Source: Plasmodium malariae (Eukaryota; Apicomplexa; Aconoidasida; Haemosporida; Plasmodiidae). From it: a stretch of DNA of 64,000 nt. The position numbers and the translations under genes were made by a program. The stretch is taken from the NCBI RefSeq assembly GCF_900090045.1, contig NC_041781.1, positions 840,001 to 904,000 on the forward strand. The letters are read 5' to 3'. Of this stretch, positions 24,967 through 35,067 are shown one piece after another. The notes under the pieces were generated by a model. That model ran no database searches and had not been told where the DNA came from. It saw only the letters and a list, made by a program, of their open reading frames with translations. The stretch's first letter is position 1. Every line of letters starts with the position of its first letter.

Positions 24967-25225
24967 TTTTTTTCTTTTCGTTTCTCTTTATTTGTTTTTT
25001 TCTTTTCGTTTCTCTTCATTTATTTTCCTCTTTTCGTTTCTCTTCATTTGTTTTTTTCTTTTCGTTTCTCTTTATTTGTTTTTTTCTTTTCGTTTCTCTT
25101 CATTTGTTTTTTTCTTTTCGTTTCTGTTTATTTGTTTTCTTCTTTTCGTTTCTGTTTATTTGTTTTCTTCTTTTCGTTTCTGTTTATTTGTTTTCTTCTT
25201 TTCGTTTCTCTTCATTTGTGTTTTA
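24967..25225. repeat. 28-bp T-rich minisatellite, about 9 copies
   Basis: The unit CTTTTCGTTTCTCTTTATTTGTTTTTTT recurs at 24974, 25002, 25030 and so on. CTCTTCATT and CTGTTTATT variants are interspersed. Confidence 0.92.
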
Positions 25226-25466
25226 TTTTTTCTTTTTCTATTTTTTCAATTTTTTTTTTTTTTTTTTTTTTTGTCTGCCGATTAGTTACTACATTTTCAG
25301 CACTTCTTATACTTTTAACACAAGTCCCTTATTTTGTGCTAATTTATGTTAATATAATCAAGTTCTTCATTTTATTAATTTGTTCTTTCTTTCTTTTACA
25401 TTGCATACTAATTTTTTTCATCCATTCACACATGTGTATTATGTACATAATATTTAAATGTTATAG

Positions 25467-25505
<39 letters not shown>

Positions 25506-25919
25506 AAATTCATATGTACAAGTACAAATATATACGACAGGATTCGTATGCAGTTTAATGTTTCTCCATAATGCCTTGTTAAATTAACGATGGTTTTTAT
25601 TGACCATACTTGTTAACCTTTTACTCCCTTTTTTTATTTTTATATAGTTTTTCTTTTTTTTGATTTTAGTATTTTTTATTACAGTGCTGTGTAGAGTTAG
25701 TATTTAGTGCAAGTTTTAGTTCGAATCTTTAGTTTATTTTAAAGATTATTTATTGTGTCCATATATGTCATATTTTAAATAATTGAATTTTCTGTTTATT
25801 GTGTTGCATTTATTTTCCCTCCCAAAATGCCCATTTTTAGTCACTTTATTTTACCCATTTTTAGCATATTTCACCATATTTTGCCATAATTACCTTACTT
25901 TTCACCATATTATTTATTT

Positions 25920-25974
25920 GACTATTTTATTATTCTATTTTATTATTCTATTTTATTATTCTATTTTATTATTC

Positions 25975-26010
<36 letters not shown>
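25920..26010. repeat. TATTTTATTATTC repeat and poly(T)
   Basis: Short A/T repeats with one C per unit, followed by about 30 T. Confidence 0.85.
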
Positions 26011-26011
<1 letters not shown>

Positions 26012-26423
26012 ATATAATTCAAGTTATAAGTCAGATCAATTAAAATTTGTACTTATTTGTTACTCATCCTGTAGCATTTAAATATGTTTTCAGATGTTTA
26101 CATTAGTATGAGAATCATTTGTTTTTCCTTTTAAGAACTAATTAGTTTCTTTTATAAACACATATTCACCTGGAAAACTACGTTGTTAAATAAATTTGCA
26201 TTTAATACAAAAAAAAAAGGAAAAATTTTCAAAAGTTCCACATATATGTGTGTTAAAGCTCTGCGTCATTTTTTTCTTTTTATTTATTTATTACCTGTTA
26301 ATAATTTTATGAACAGACAATTAAGGAAGTGGAAATGGTATTTACATCCACTTATATATAAAACATATTAGAGCTGAAAAAACGGTTTGTTACAATAATA
26401 AGAATTATGATATTTCATAATTA

Positions 26424-26612
26424 TGAGTTTATGTCATCATGTCTTTATGACATTATGGCTTTATAGCATCATGTCTTTATAGCATCATGTCTTTATGTCA
26501 TTATGTCTTTATGTCATTATGTCATTATGTCATTATGTCATTATGTCATTATGGCATTATGTCATTATGGCATTATGTCATTATGTCTTTATGTCATCAT
26601 GTCTTTATGACA
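26424..26612. repeat. ATGTCATT / ATGTCTTT octamer array
   Basis: About 20 octamers of GTCATTAT, GTCTTTAT, GGCATTAT and CATCAT type. The array translates as MSLCHYV repeats but is far from any start or conserved domain. Confidence 0.9.
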
Positions 26613-27210
26613 CTTTTTTTTTTTTTTTATTTTTATATCTACATATTTAATGTGGTTTTATTTTTAAAACATCACGAAAAAAAAATTATTCTCAAATAAC
26701 ATAGTTATTTTACTTTTAATTAACAAATCATAATAAAACAATAATTAAAAAAAAAAAAAAAAAAGCTAGATGATTAATAATAAATTTAAATAAGCAGTAT
26801 TTACTTACTACTATAGGTATAATAATAAAAATAACATCATAAACTTCATGCATAACAATATGCACAGTATTAAAAGTGAAACAAAGAAGTTATGTAAAGT
26901 TAACAACGAAGTAGTGAAGCATAATATTAATAGGAAGAAGAATATAATGGTTGAAAAAAAAGAGAGAAAGCATTAAAAGGGAATAAATGGGAATAAGAAG
27001 CAAAATAAACAGTTGTCCAAATTTACAACGCAGTGTTCATAATTTACATTACATAACTTTTTGCATATACCTTTCTTGTGTTAAATAACTATCTCTGACA
27101 ATCCTCCGTACACTGATTTATATATATATATATATATATATACATTTTTTTTTAGATACAGCTCTATATTAACATAAAAAATAAGGTATATCCCCGTTTA
27201 TTCTCGAGTT

Positions 27211-27837
27211 CTAACATTTTTCTTTTTCATAAAAATAAAATAAAGTTGTTTCTTTATTGAGTACCTCTCTTTCTTTTGAAGTACCTTCAAGAAAATACTT
27301 GTAAATTTTTTTTTCTTTGTTTGTAAGACCTTCTAAAAAATATGAATTTAATTTCGTTTTGTTGTTAATTAAGAAATGCATTCTTGTTTTTTCTGCTTTT
27401 CTTAATATATCGTAAAAATTTGTGGAAGGCCACTCACTGGCAGGTAATATATTACATAGCTCATATGCAGTTTCGAAATAAAATTGATTAAATAGTCCAA
27501 TAGTTACAGACACTGGATCAAATTTTAAGGTCTCGATTATATCATAATATGAAGGAAACTTTATTTTTATAACATTTCTTTTATATAATTTTATTGCAAA
27601 AAATAAAGTTAACCTAATTTCATCGTCAGCTATTAATTTATCTTCTCTTAAACCACTCTTATATTCTAAATATGCTTCATTACTTAGGAGAGATAACCCA
27701 TATATGTCAACCAAAGGTACACATGGTATTTCTACTAAGTCAATAAATCTAAATGGTGTGTTTATGTCTTTTATTATTTCTTCAAACTCTAAAAAATTAT
27801 TATTTAATTTTATATTTTTAATTATTTCTTCGTTCAT
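27211..27837 (-). CDS. PSF3: DNA replication complex GINS subunit, PSF3-like
   Basis: GINS (Sld5-Psf1-Psf2-Psf3) joins Cdc45 and MCM2-7 to form the replicative helicase in the nucleus. The 208-residue single-exon protein has the Psf3 order: a short N-terminal segment LEFEEIIKDINTPFRF with FIDLVEIPCVPLVDIYG (Psf3: sxIPVxFxxDIPGLGFL), then IRLTLFFAIKLYKRNVIKIKFPSYY (Psf3: ELPLWLAxxLxxxxxVxLPxxY), then FDPVSVTIGLFNQFYFETAYELC (Psf3: ADPxxVdLxxxxPYFYExGxxL). About 200 residues is the normal size. The assignment to Psf3 rather than Psf2 rests on this pattern matching by eye. The start is the first ATG in frame. Confidence 0.78.
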   Translation of the reverse strand: MNEEIIKNIKLNNNFLEFEEIIKDINTPFRFIDLVEIPCVPLVDIYGLSLLSNEAYLEYKSGLREDKLIADDEIRLTLFFAIKLYKRNVIKIKFPSYYDIIETLKFDPVSVTIGLFNQFYFETAYELCNILPASEWPSTNFYDILRKAEKTRMHFLINNKTKLNSYFLEGLTNKEKKIYKYFLEGTSKEREVLNKETTLFYFYEKEKC

Positions 27838-28204
27838 TGTTGTGTGACGTATCTATTTACAAGCACACAGGCATACACACATTTATATATGCAAGTATGT
27901 ACATATATATATATGTATGTATATTTTTTCTACTGAACTGATTGCACAATATATGTACATGTATATAGCGCCTTTCATTTAATGGGGCACATAAAACTTC
28001 CGTTCCTTGTAAAACATGATTTATGGCGACTCTCAAAAATTACAAGCTTTTTTTTTTTTTATTTTATTCTCTTTTAATTTTTATGTTTATCACTTAAAAT
28101 TTACAACTAATTTTTCTAATTCATTCACATTATATTTTCACACTATTTTTATATCGTTAAAAGAAAGAACAATATGGCTACGCATATCTACTCTTTTTAT
28201 AGGG

Positions 28205-28251
<47 letters not shown>

Positions 28252-29223
28252 GTGCGGATTCCTCAAAAGATGTGTAAAAGTTTTAATGTATATACATACA
28301 TAAACAAATACATATATGTATATATATATATATATATATGTCGACTAGTTCATTCGTCCCTCACATTTAAATAAGTACATATGTATAGGTATGCATACAT
28401 ATATATACATATGCTTACATGTGTGTATCTCTTAACACATCAAAAGAACACACCTTTATATTGGTTGTTCTTAAAACATTATACCTTGTCCTTGTAAACT
28501 TCTATCAAGAGGCTTACAACACACTTTGTTAAATATGAAAGCATTCTCGAAAAAATTAACTCACACTTGTATTAAATATGTCAGCATATAAAATCGTATA
28601 TTCATATATTCGCTTACATATATATATACATACATATATATATACACGCATGTACACGTATGTTCGCTTTGCAAATATGTTAATTTACTCATAACATGAA
28701 CACCTTCATTGTAGTATACATATATATTTATTTCTATTCAAAGAATTCCATATGCTTTTTGTATATTTTATTTTTTATTCATTATATATATAACTTTAAG
28801 AACTACATAAAATTATAATTATAAATAAATTGTAAAAGCGTTATAAAAAAAAAATATACATATATATAAATACCCGTACTGCACTAGTAATGATGGCAGT
28901 AATACATTTGACATAACAACAAATAAACACGTATTTATTAATTTAAAAAAAAAAAATTTCTTTTCCTTGAATGATATAAAAAAAAAATAAAAATTTCGAC
29001 ATGTTCGAATTTGTTATGTACTTAAGAAAAAAAATTTTCATGTATAAGTAAAGCGTAATTAGTATATGCTATGTCACCATATACCATTTTTTTCTTTTAT
29101 TTTATTCTTTCCCATTGTAATTCATTAAAAAGTAAAAATATACTACATATATATATGTATATATACGCACGCGTACAGGTATACGTGTTCATATACGTAT
29201 ATATTCGTATGAATACATATATA

Positions 29224-29226
<3 letters not shown>

Positions 29227-29284
<58 letters not shown>

Positions 29285-29393
29285 CGAAAATGTGTATGTG
29301 TGAGTACTTTATCGTACAAATCTTAACGCGAATTAATTTTCTATCGTGTATTAAACTATGAACACCACTTAATTTTTTCTGTAAAAGTTAATT

Positions 29394-29462
<69 letters not shown>
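29227..29462. repeat. Two long (TA)n tracts
   Basis: About 26 TA units at 29227-29279 and about 32 at 29398-29462, separated by unique sequence. Confidence 0.92.
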
Positions 29463-29472
<10 letters not shown>

Positions 29473-30161
29473 TTATATATATTTACTTATATATTATTAA
29501 CAATATTGATATAAAGGAGTTTGTTTTAAATAAATGAAATTGTTTTTTTTTTTTTTCTTTTTTTTTTTTTCTGCTATCCCTCTTTCTTTTGCATTTCTTC
29601 GCCTTTTCCTAGTAAAAAGTATTAACAATTAAATTTGGAAGGGGGAGTGGAAAAAAAAAAAAAAAGAAAAAAAAGAAAAAAAAAAGTAGATACTACTTGG
29701 TTTAAATGTCGACAGAAGAACATTCAAAATATTTATAGTATAACGTTTTTCCTTTTTTTTTTTTTTTTTTTTTCCCCTTTTCTCATATTTTTTTCCTCTT
29801 ATCATTTGGAAAAGATATCATTTTAAAAAAAGTCTACATCAATTTTAGCACGCCTTGGGAGCATATGTTGTGTTATATATATATATATATATATAAATCG
29901 TTTTAATATTTCTAATTTTTACGGCACTTAAAAAAGTTTATTTTGATTCTCAGCAACTCATAAGCAACAAAAGGAAGAAAAAGTTCCACATCGTTTGCTA
30001 AAAAATATACACGTGTATATAGTACGTTTACGTCTATATATATATGTATCTATGAATAGGTACAAACATGTATTTATACTTCTTACACTTCCTGCTTTTC
30101 TATATATTTATATTTTTATGGTTTGTTTCTCCATTAGTAAACCATTCTTAATTTTTAACCT

Positions 30162-30275
30162 TTTTTTTTATTTTATTTTATTTTATTTTTTTTTATTTTA
30201 TTTTATTTTTTTTTATTTTATTTTATTTTATTTTTTTTTATTTTATTTTATTTTTTTTTATTTTATTTTTTTTTT
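30162..30275. repeat. TTTTA pentamer array with T8 interruptions
   Basis: Tandem TTTTA units punctuated by TTTTTTTTA in a regular higher-order pattern. Confidence 0.88.
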
Positions 30276-30529
30276 CGTTTCCCTTTTTTTGAATTTTTTG
30301 TTGAATTAATTTCCTCTTTGTCTTAATAAATCTCATTATGCAAGGTGAACTTCCTGTCCTTTAAAAAGTGCATCCTTTCAAGAACGAAAAACAGTAGGGG
30401 AGGTTCATTTTTGAATTGTTCCCTTGTTTTTGAATTATTTGATCTAAATTTTTTCATTTATTCCTTAATTTTTGCCAATTTTGCTCCGAATATTTGCCCA
30501 TTTTTTTCCCCTTTTTTTGTGTATAAACA

Positions 30530-33500
30530 ATGTACTCCCTGTGGAAAGAGGTAAGTGACCAAATAAAAAAAAAAGCGGAAAATTTAAATACGACATTTCA
30601 AGAATTAGGTACAAACAATATTACTAAGTCGAGTTGTAATAATGAAGAATATAATAGCGATGGTAAAATAAGTGAAAACAATGAAGACAAAAGTTATAAA
30701 GATAGCTTACAGGATAAAATAAATATCATAAATAATAAATATATAAATAATAAAGACTTTTCGGAGTTACACTATTACAATGAAAAGTTTATGAGCGGCT
30801 TTAACAATATAAAAAAAATTGTAGGGGATATATATAAAGATAAGCTGAATAACACAAGTGGGGATAGCAATAACAGCGGTAATAACAGAGGCAATAGCAG
30901 CGGTAATAACAGAGAAAATAACAGAGGAAATAACAGAGGCAATAATAGTGGAAATAACAGAGGCAATAATAGTGGAAATAACAGTGGCAATAACAGAGAA
31001 AATAACAGAGGAAATAACAGAGGTAATAACAGAGAAAATGGTGGCACCAGTGGCAGCACTTATGGAAGCAGCAAAATTAATAGCAGCACCAATAGTAATA
31101 AGAATAGCAGCGGGAACAACTGTGGTAACCTTGGAAACGATGCGGACGACAGATCAGCAAGTAATAAAAAATTTTATCTCTCTAAAATTGTTCCATGGAA
31201 AAAAGCAGATATTATGATTTCGAAAATTTACAGGAAGAAATACGACCAAGGATTTCCATTAAATTTACCTGATCAAAATTTGAAAAAAGAGGTGTATCAA
31301 AAAATATTAAAATTAAATTTAGATAGAAATAGAATATATAATACCAATATTTTACAGGATTATAATTTTAACTGGTTAAAGAAAAAAGAACAAAGTGAAC
31401 AAATCATGAAAGAAGATAATAATTTATTAAGCACCAAAAATTTTTTAGTTCCTTTTTATATGCATGAAACTGATTTTTGGAAGTCGTACTTTTTTAACAT
31501 TGATATTATATATAACGAAATTGCCGATGCCATTTACGAAAAGCATGTGAGCAGACAAATGAGCAAACAGTCAAACGAACAGATAAACATGCTAAGTGGT
31601 AGCTCTAATTCGGCCTTTCCCTTGGATATCAGCGGATTCAACAGTCAGAGAAACTTTCACAGGGATGAACACAATAACATTCGAAGAAGCAGTCGAAACA
31701 GTCGACGAAGCAGTAGACGAAGCAGTAGACGAAGCAGTAGACGAAGCAGTCGACGAAGCAGTCGACGAAGCAGTCGACATAGTGATCTCCGCGTCAGTCC
31801 CAATGATGGTAATGCTCAAATCAATATAGACCAAGCTTGCATCCCAAAGAACGAGAAATCCTCTGAACGTAGTAACCAATGTAGTAACCAAAGCTGTAAA
31901 GGAACAAACAGAGTAAGCACCGGTGGGAGGTTAGAAAAGGAAAACAATGCAGTAAACTCACTTGATGAGAAGAGTTATGCTACTAAAAGAGATCATGATA
32001 TACACCTGGATACTATAGACAATTGTGCTAATTTAAAAAGTGTAAATAACATAAATAGCTATACGAATTCAAATAGTTTGTTTGAGTTAAATCATTCTAT
32101 AAGTAAAAAGAATAAAGAAAAGGTGATACTTAACAAAGAAGGAGATACATATTCAAGGACTACGTTACGTGGTAATCCTCATAATAATATAATTGGTTTA
32201 TCTAAGAAAGATAACAGTACAGATGAATACGTATCAATGTCGTCATTTGATGGAAAAGGTTCCATAAAGAAGACCAAAATAAATGGGTTAAACTTCTATA
32301 TGGACAGAGATGTTTACATGCACTTAAGCGAAAAGATGAGCAGCCTGAACAACTTTTTGGCTCATCAAACGCATACTCGTAAAAGTTGTAATAATGGTAG
32401 TGATATCACCCGATGGTGTAATAACAGCAATGGTAGCAAAAAAGAAGACACTGGCGTATCCTCTGATAAATTTCACTGTGATAGCATTTCGTTTGAAGAA
32501 CAAAATAGTGATATGCCCGAGCAAAATGTAAAACTAAATGATGCACCAAATTTAAGTGCTCCAATAAAGGAGATGCTCATTAATGAGGGTACTCCTCTAC
32601 AGAAGGAAAAAAATGACAAAAACGAGAAAAATGATAAAAATGATAAAAATGATAAAAACAATAAAATACCATCAGAGCCTAATTCAGAACAGAATTTAAA
32701 ATTATTGAATGAATCACATGAAGTAAGTGAAAGGATTTGCGGAATGGATGTTCAGAGTAACATAGACCAGCATTCCTGCTTTTACCAGGGAATATGTAAT
32801 TTAACAGTAGATGAACTGTTCCATAGTAATTCTAATATAAGAGTAAATAACTCAGGTAGAAATGAGAACAAGCAGCAGCAAAGATTCGCTACGGAAGAGA
32901 ACGAACATGTTATAAATAGGAAAGGAATAGAAGCAGAACGTGTAGAAGTAGAACACGTAGAAGAAGAACACGTAGGAGCAGAACGTGTAGAAGTAGAACA
33001 CGTAGAAGTAGAACACGTAGAAGCAGAACACGTAGAAGTAGAACACGTAGGAGCAGTGTCAATACATGATAACTTGCCATGGGAAGGTATGGTACATATT
33101 GGTACGGCAATCGAGGAAGGTTCATGCAGAAAAGTAAAGGCGTATTCCTCGCACGAGATAGAAACAAAACGAAACGAACTTGACAAGTGTAGTTTAACAA
33201 CAAAAAATATATTATCAGGAGGAATAAAGACGGATGAAATTTTGTTTTACCCCAATGAACTTGATAATGTCGTTTCTACTGACATGAAAAATAGAGAAAA
33301 GCTTGTTCCTATGGTTGATAATCTTAAAAAAAAAAATGAATCATTAATTTTTGAGTTAAAGGAAAATAATAGTGAACCATTGCATTCATTTCGTAATAAC
33401 ATTGATGTGAGTAGCATCGTGAATGGTAAAAATAATGAAATGGATAGCAATAAATATAAGCGGCATGTAGATTCTATATTTCCCTCTACAAAGGAGGCAA

Positions 33501-34060
33501 ACTTTTTAGGCGTCCATGAGAATTACATAAATAGGGGAAATAATTCTGGTTCAAACTACGGTAGCAACAATATGCTTAGCTTTAGTTTCAATATTAATTC
33601 TAATGGTTCTACAAATGAAATAGCTAATGAATGGGAAGGTGAGAATACATTTGTTCATAATAACCAGCACGGTACAAGTATATTGGAGCTGTCCAAGGAA
33701 AGGAACAAAATGAAAGAGGAAAGAGTAGTGGAAGGAGAGGAAGACGAGACGGTGAGTGTAAAGGAGTATTCCCTGCCCGTTGAGCATATTAATAAAATAA
33801 GCTGCAAACGAAATAACGAATATTATGAACACGGGAAAAATGTAGAGATAAAGAACAAGATGAATGTTGAGGGTAACTTGGTGGATGTGTGTTCGAATAA
33901 AATAAAAAATGATACATATGACTTGTTTAAATCAGATGATATAAACATAGACGATATAAATTTTGCTGACGATATGGAATTTGATATAGACTCGAATAAA
34001 TTTGACGCTGCGGAATTAGAGCAGTTTGAAAAGGACTTGTTAAATGCTTCAATTATTTGA
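30530..34060 (+). CDS. BSD-domain protein with low-complexity repeats
   Basis: Single exon, 1176 residues. The BSD-like domain spans about residues 255-330 and ends in FLVPFYMHETDFWKSYFFNI; the F-W-K-x-Y-F motif (about 316-321) is the domain's hallmark in TFIIH p62, synapse-associated and BSDC1-type proteins. The N-terminus MYSLWKEVSDQIKKKAENL looks like an amphipathic helix, as in SYAP/BSDC1-type members. The rest is largely disordered, with three repeat blocks: NNRGNN/NNSGNN (nt 30870-31035), SSRR units (nt 31683-31775) and VEVEH/VEAEH units (nt 32930-33055). The tail is acidic (DINIDDINFADDMEFDID..). A role in transcription or membrane traffic cannot be decided from sequence. Order relative to the transporter and NDH2 matches a BSD-domain gene in P. 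falciparum (memory). Confidence 0.85.
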   Translation: MYSLWKEVSDQIKKKAENLNTTFQELGTNNITKSSCNNEEYNSDGKISENNEDKSYKDSLQDKINIINNKYINNKDFSELHYYNEKFMSGFNNIKKIVGDIYKDKLNNTSGDSNNSGNNRGNSSGNNRENNRGNNRGNNSGNNRGNNSGNNSGNNRENNRGNNRGNNRENGGTSGSTYGSSKINSSTNSNKNSSGNNCGNLGNDADDRSASNKKFYLSKIVPWKKADIMISKIYRKKYDQGFPLNLPDQNLKKEVYQKILKLNLDRNRIYNTNILQDYNFNWLKKKEQSEQIMKEDNNLLSTKNFLVPFYMHETDFWKSYFFNIDIIYNEIADAIYEKHVSRQMSKQSNEQINMLSGSSNSAFPLDISGFNSQRNFHRDEHNNIRRSSRNSRRSSRRSSRRSSRRSSRRSSRRSSRHSDLRVSPNDGNAQINIDQACIPKNEKSSERSNQCSNQSCKGTNRVSTGGRLEKENNAVNSLDEKSYATKRDHDIHLDTIDNCANLKSVNNINSYTNSNSLFELNHSISKKNKEKVILNKEGDTYSRTTLRGNPHNNIIGLSKKDNSTDEYVSMSSFDGKGSIKKTKINGLNFYMDRDVYMHLSEKMSSLNNFLAHQTHTRKSCNNGSDITRWCNNSNGSKKEDTGVSSDKFHCDSISFEEQNSDMPEQNVKLNDAPNLSAPIKEMLINEGTPLQKEKNDKNEKNDKNDKNDKNNKIPSEPNSEQNLKLLNESHEVSERICGMDVQSNIDQHSCFYQGICNLTVDELFHSNSNIRVNNSGRNENKQQQRFATEENEHVINRKGIEAERVEVEHVEEEHVGAERVEVEHVEVEHVEAEHVEVEHVGAVSIHDNLPWEGMVHIGTAIEEGSCRKVKAYSSHEIETKRNELDKCSLTTKNILSGGIKTDEILFYPNELDNVVSTDMKNREKLVPMVDNLKKKNESLIFELKENNSEPLHSFRNNIDVSSIVNGKNNEMDSNKYKRHVDSIFPSTKEANFLGVHENYINRGNNSGSNYGSNNMLSFSFNINSNGSTNEIANEWEGENTFVHNNQHGTSILELSKERNKMKEERVVEGEEDETVSVKEYSLPVEHINKISCKRNNEYYEHGKNVEIKNKMNVEGNLVDVCSNKIKNDTYDLFKSDDINIDDINFADDMEFDIDSNKFDAAELEQFEKDLLNASII

Positions 34061-34520
34061 AGCCCGTACATATGTACATATATATATGTGTATATGCCTA
34101 CATGCATACATACGTACGTACGTGCTTACTCCAGCTTTACTATGTATCGTACTGGCGCCATATGTACACGTATTAACCACATTTGCATTAATTGTGTTAT
34201 TCATTCAAGTATCCCGCACATTTATGCATATGTTTGAGGCACATATTTATTATCTTATGTTTTGTATGGACTGCTTTTCTTCTTTTTTTTTAATAAGTAT
34301 ATATGCGTCTACTAATGGATTTACTTAGTAACAAATGCTTCGACTAAACAAATGTTCTTTGCTGGGGCAAAAGGAAAAAAAATGAAACAAAAGAAAAAAA
34401 AAAAAAAAAAAAAGATAAAAAAATTGCAAAAGCAGTTAAATAAACAGTGGAATAATAAATATGGCAAAGAGTGACATAATAAATAATGCATTATACAGTC
34501 TAATAAATAAGGGGAATATA

Positions 34521-34558
<38 letters not shown>

Positions 34559-35067
34559 CATATGTTACGTTCCGCGTTATCTTTTAGAATTTTTGCTTAG
34601 TTTCCCTCCTTTTTTTTATTTATTCTCGTTATTCCTTAGTACATATGCACATATATATATAGGCATTTTCAAATTCACGTGTAGTGCTTTTGCTTTTTTC
34701 TTCAAAGTTTGAGATATATAGCAACTGGTGCTTGCACGCAGATACACAACCTGGTACATCATGCTGGATCTTTCACATGAATGATCGTTCTCATGAGTTG
34801 TTACGCACGATGGTACAAGCATGTGTATTTCTACATATGCACTTATGCACGCTTACTTTTCACAAAGTGCAGCACTGCCGCAATACGGAATTGCAAACAG
34901 TGCAATTTAATATGTACAAATAACACTAGCAGTAAGCAGCATCAGCATAGAGTAACATTATCCATTCATACGAATATGAAATAAAAGGCTTTCTTGTGTG
35001 TGTGTATGTGTATACATGGGCATATGTGCATGTGCACGTATTTGTGCTAGTGGACCCATTTTCCATA
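34061..35067. other. Convergent intergenic region with a GC-rich island
   Basis: Between BSD (+) and NDH2 (-). It holds poly(A) at 34395-34412 and (TA)n at 34523-34550. A stretch at about 34720-34910 reaches roughly 40% GC by hand count, well above the surrounding flanks. No conserved protein is encoded there. Confidence 0.65.
34720..34910. other. GC-rich non-coding island, candidate structured RNA or 3' UTR element
   Basis: Hand counts of three 60-bp lines give 25, 23 and 24 G/C. Short complementary arms are visible, such as GCAAT..ATTGC at about 34880-34895. Neither strand gives a recognisable protein. In AT-rich Plasmodium genomes such islands outside genes are sometimes structured RNAs, so this is a candidate only. 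Confidence 0.35.

Larger units (their letters stand above)
24672..27210. other. Convergent intergenic region, 2.5 kb
   Basis: Between the 3' ends of the transporter (+) and the GINS gene (-). It is dominated by a 28-bp T-rich minisatellite (24967-25225), (TA)n at 25471-25502, a TATTTTATTATTC repeat with poly(T) at 25920-26010, and an ATGTCATT array at 26424-26612. No coding sequence is supported. Confidence 0.7.
27838..30529. other. Divergent intergenic region, 2.7 kb
   Basis: Upstream region shared by the GINS gene (-) and the BSD-domain gene (+). Very AT-rich, with long (TA)n at 28206-28249, 29227-29279 and 29398-29462, poly(A)/(T), and an ATTTTATTTT repeat at 30162-30275. The 200 bp before the BSD start is less repetitive and is probably 5' UTR. 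No gene seen. Confidence 0.7.

Noticed and set aside
24868..25587. Phe-rich 132-239-residue frames
   Set aside because: Translations of the T-rich 28-bp minisatellite.
25713..25728. tRNA T-loop-like GTTCGAATC
   Set aside because: Flanking bases do not form a T stem and no D or anticodon arm or acceptor stem is present upstream.
31592..33203. Antisense frames with ASSTASSTAS and LRVLLLRVLL repeats
   Set aside because: Antisense shadows of the SSRR and VEVEH coding repeats of the BSD-domain gene.
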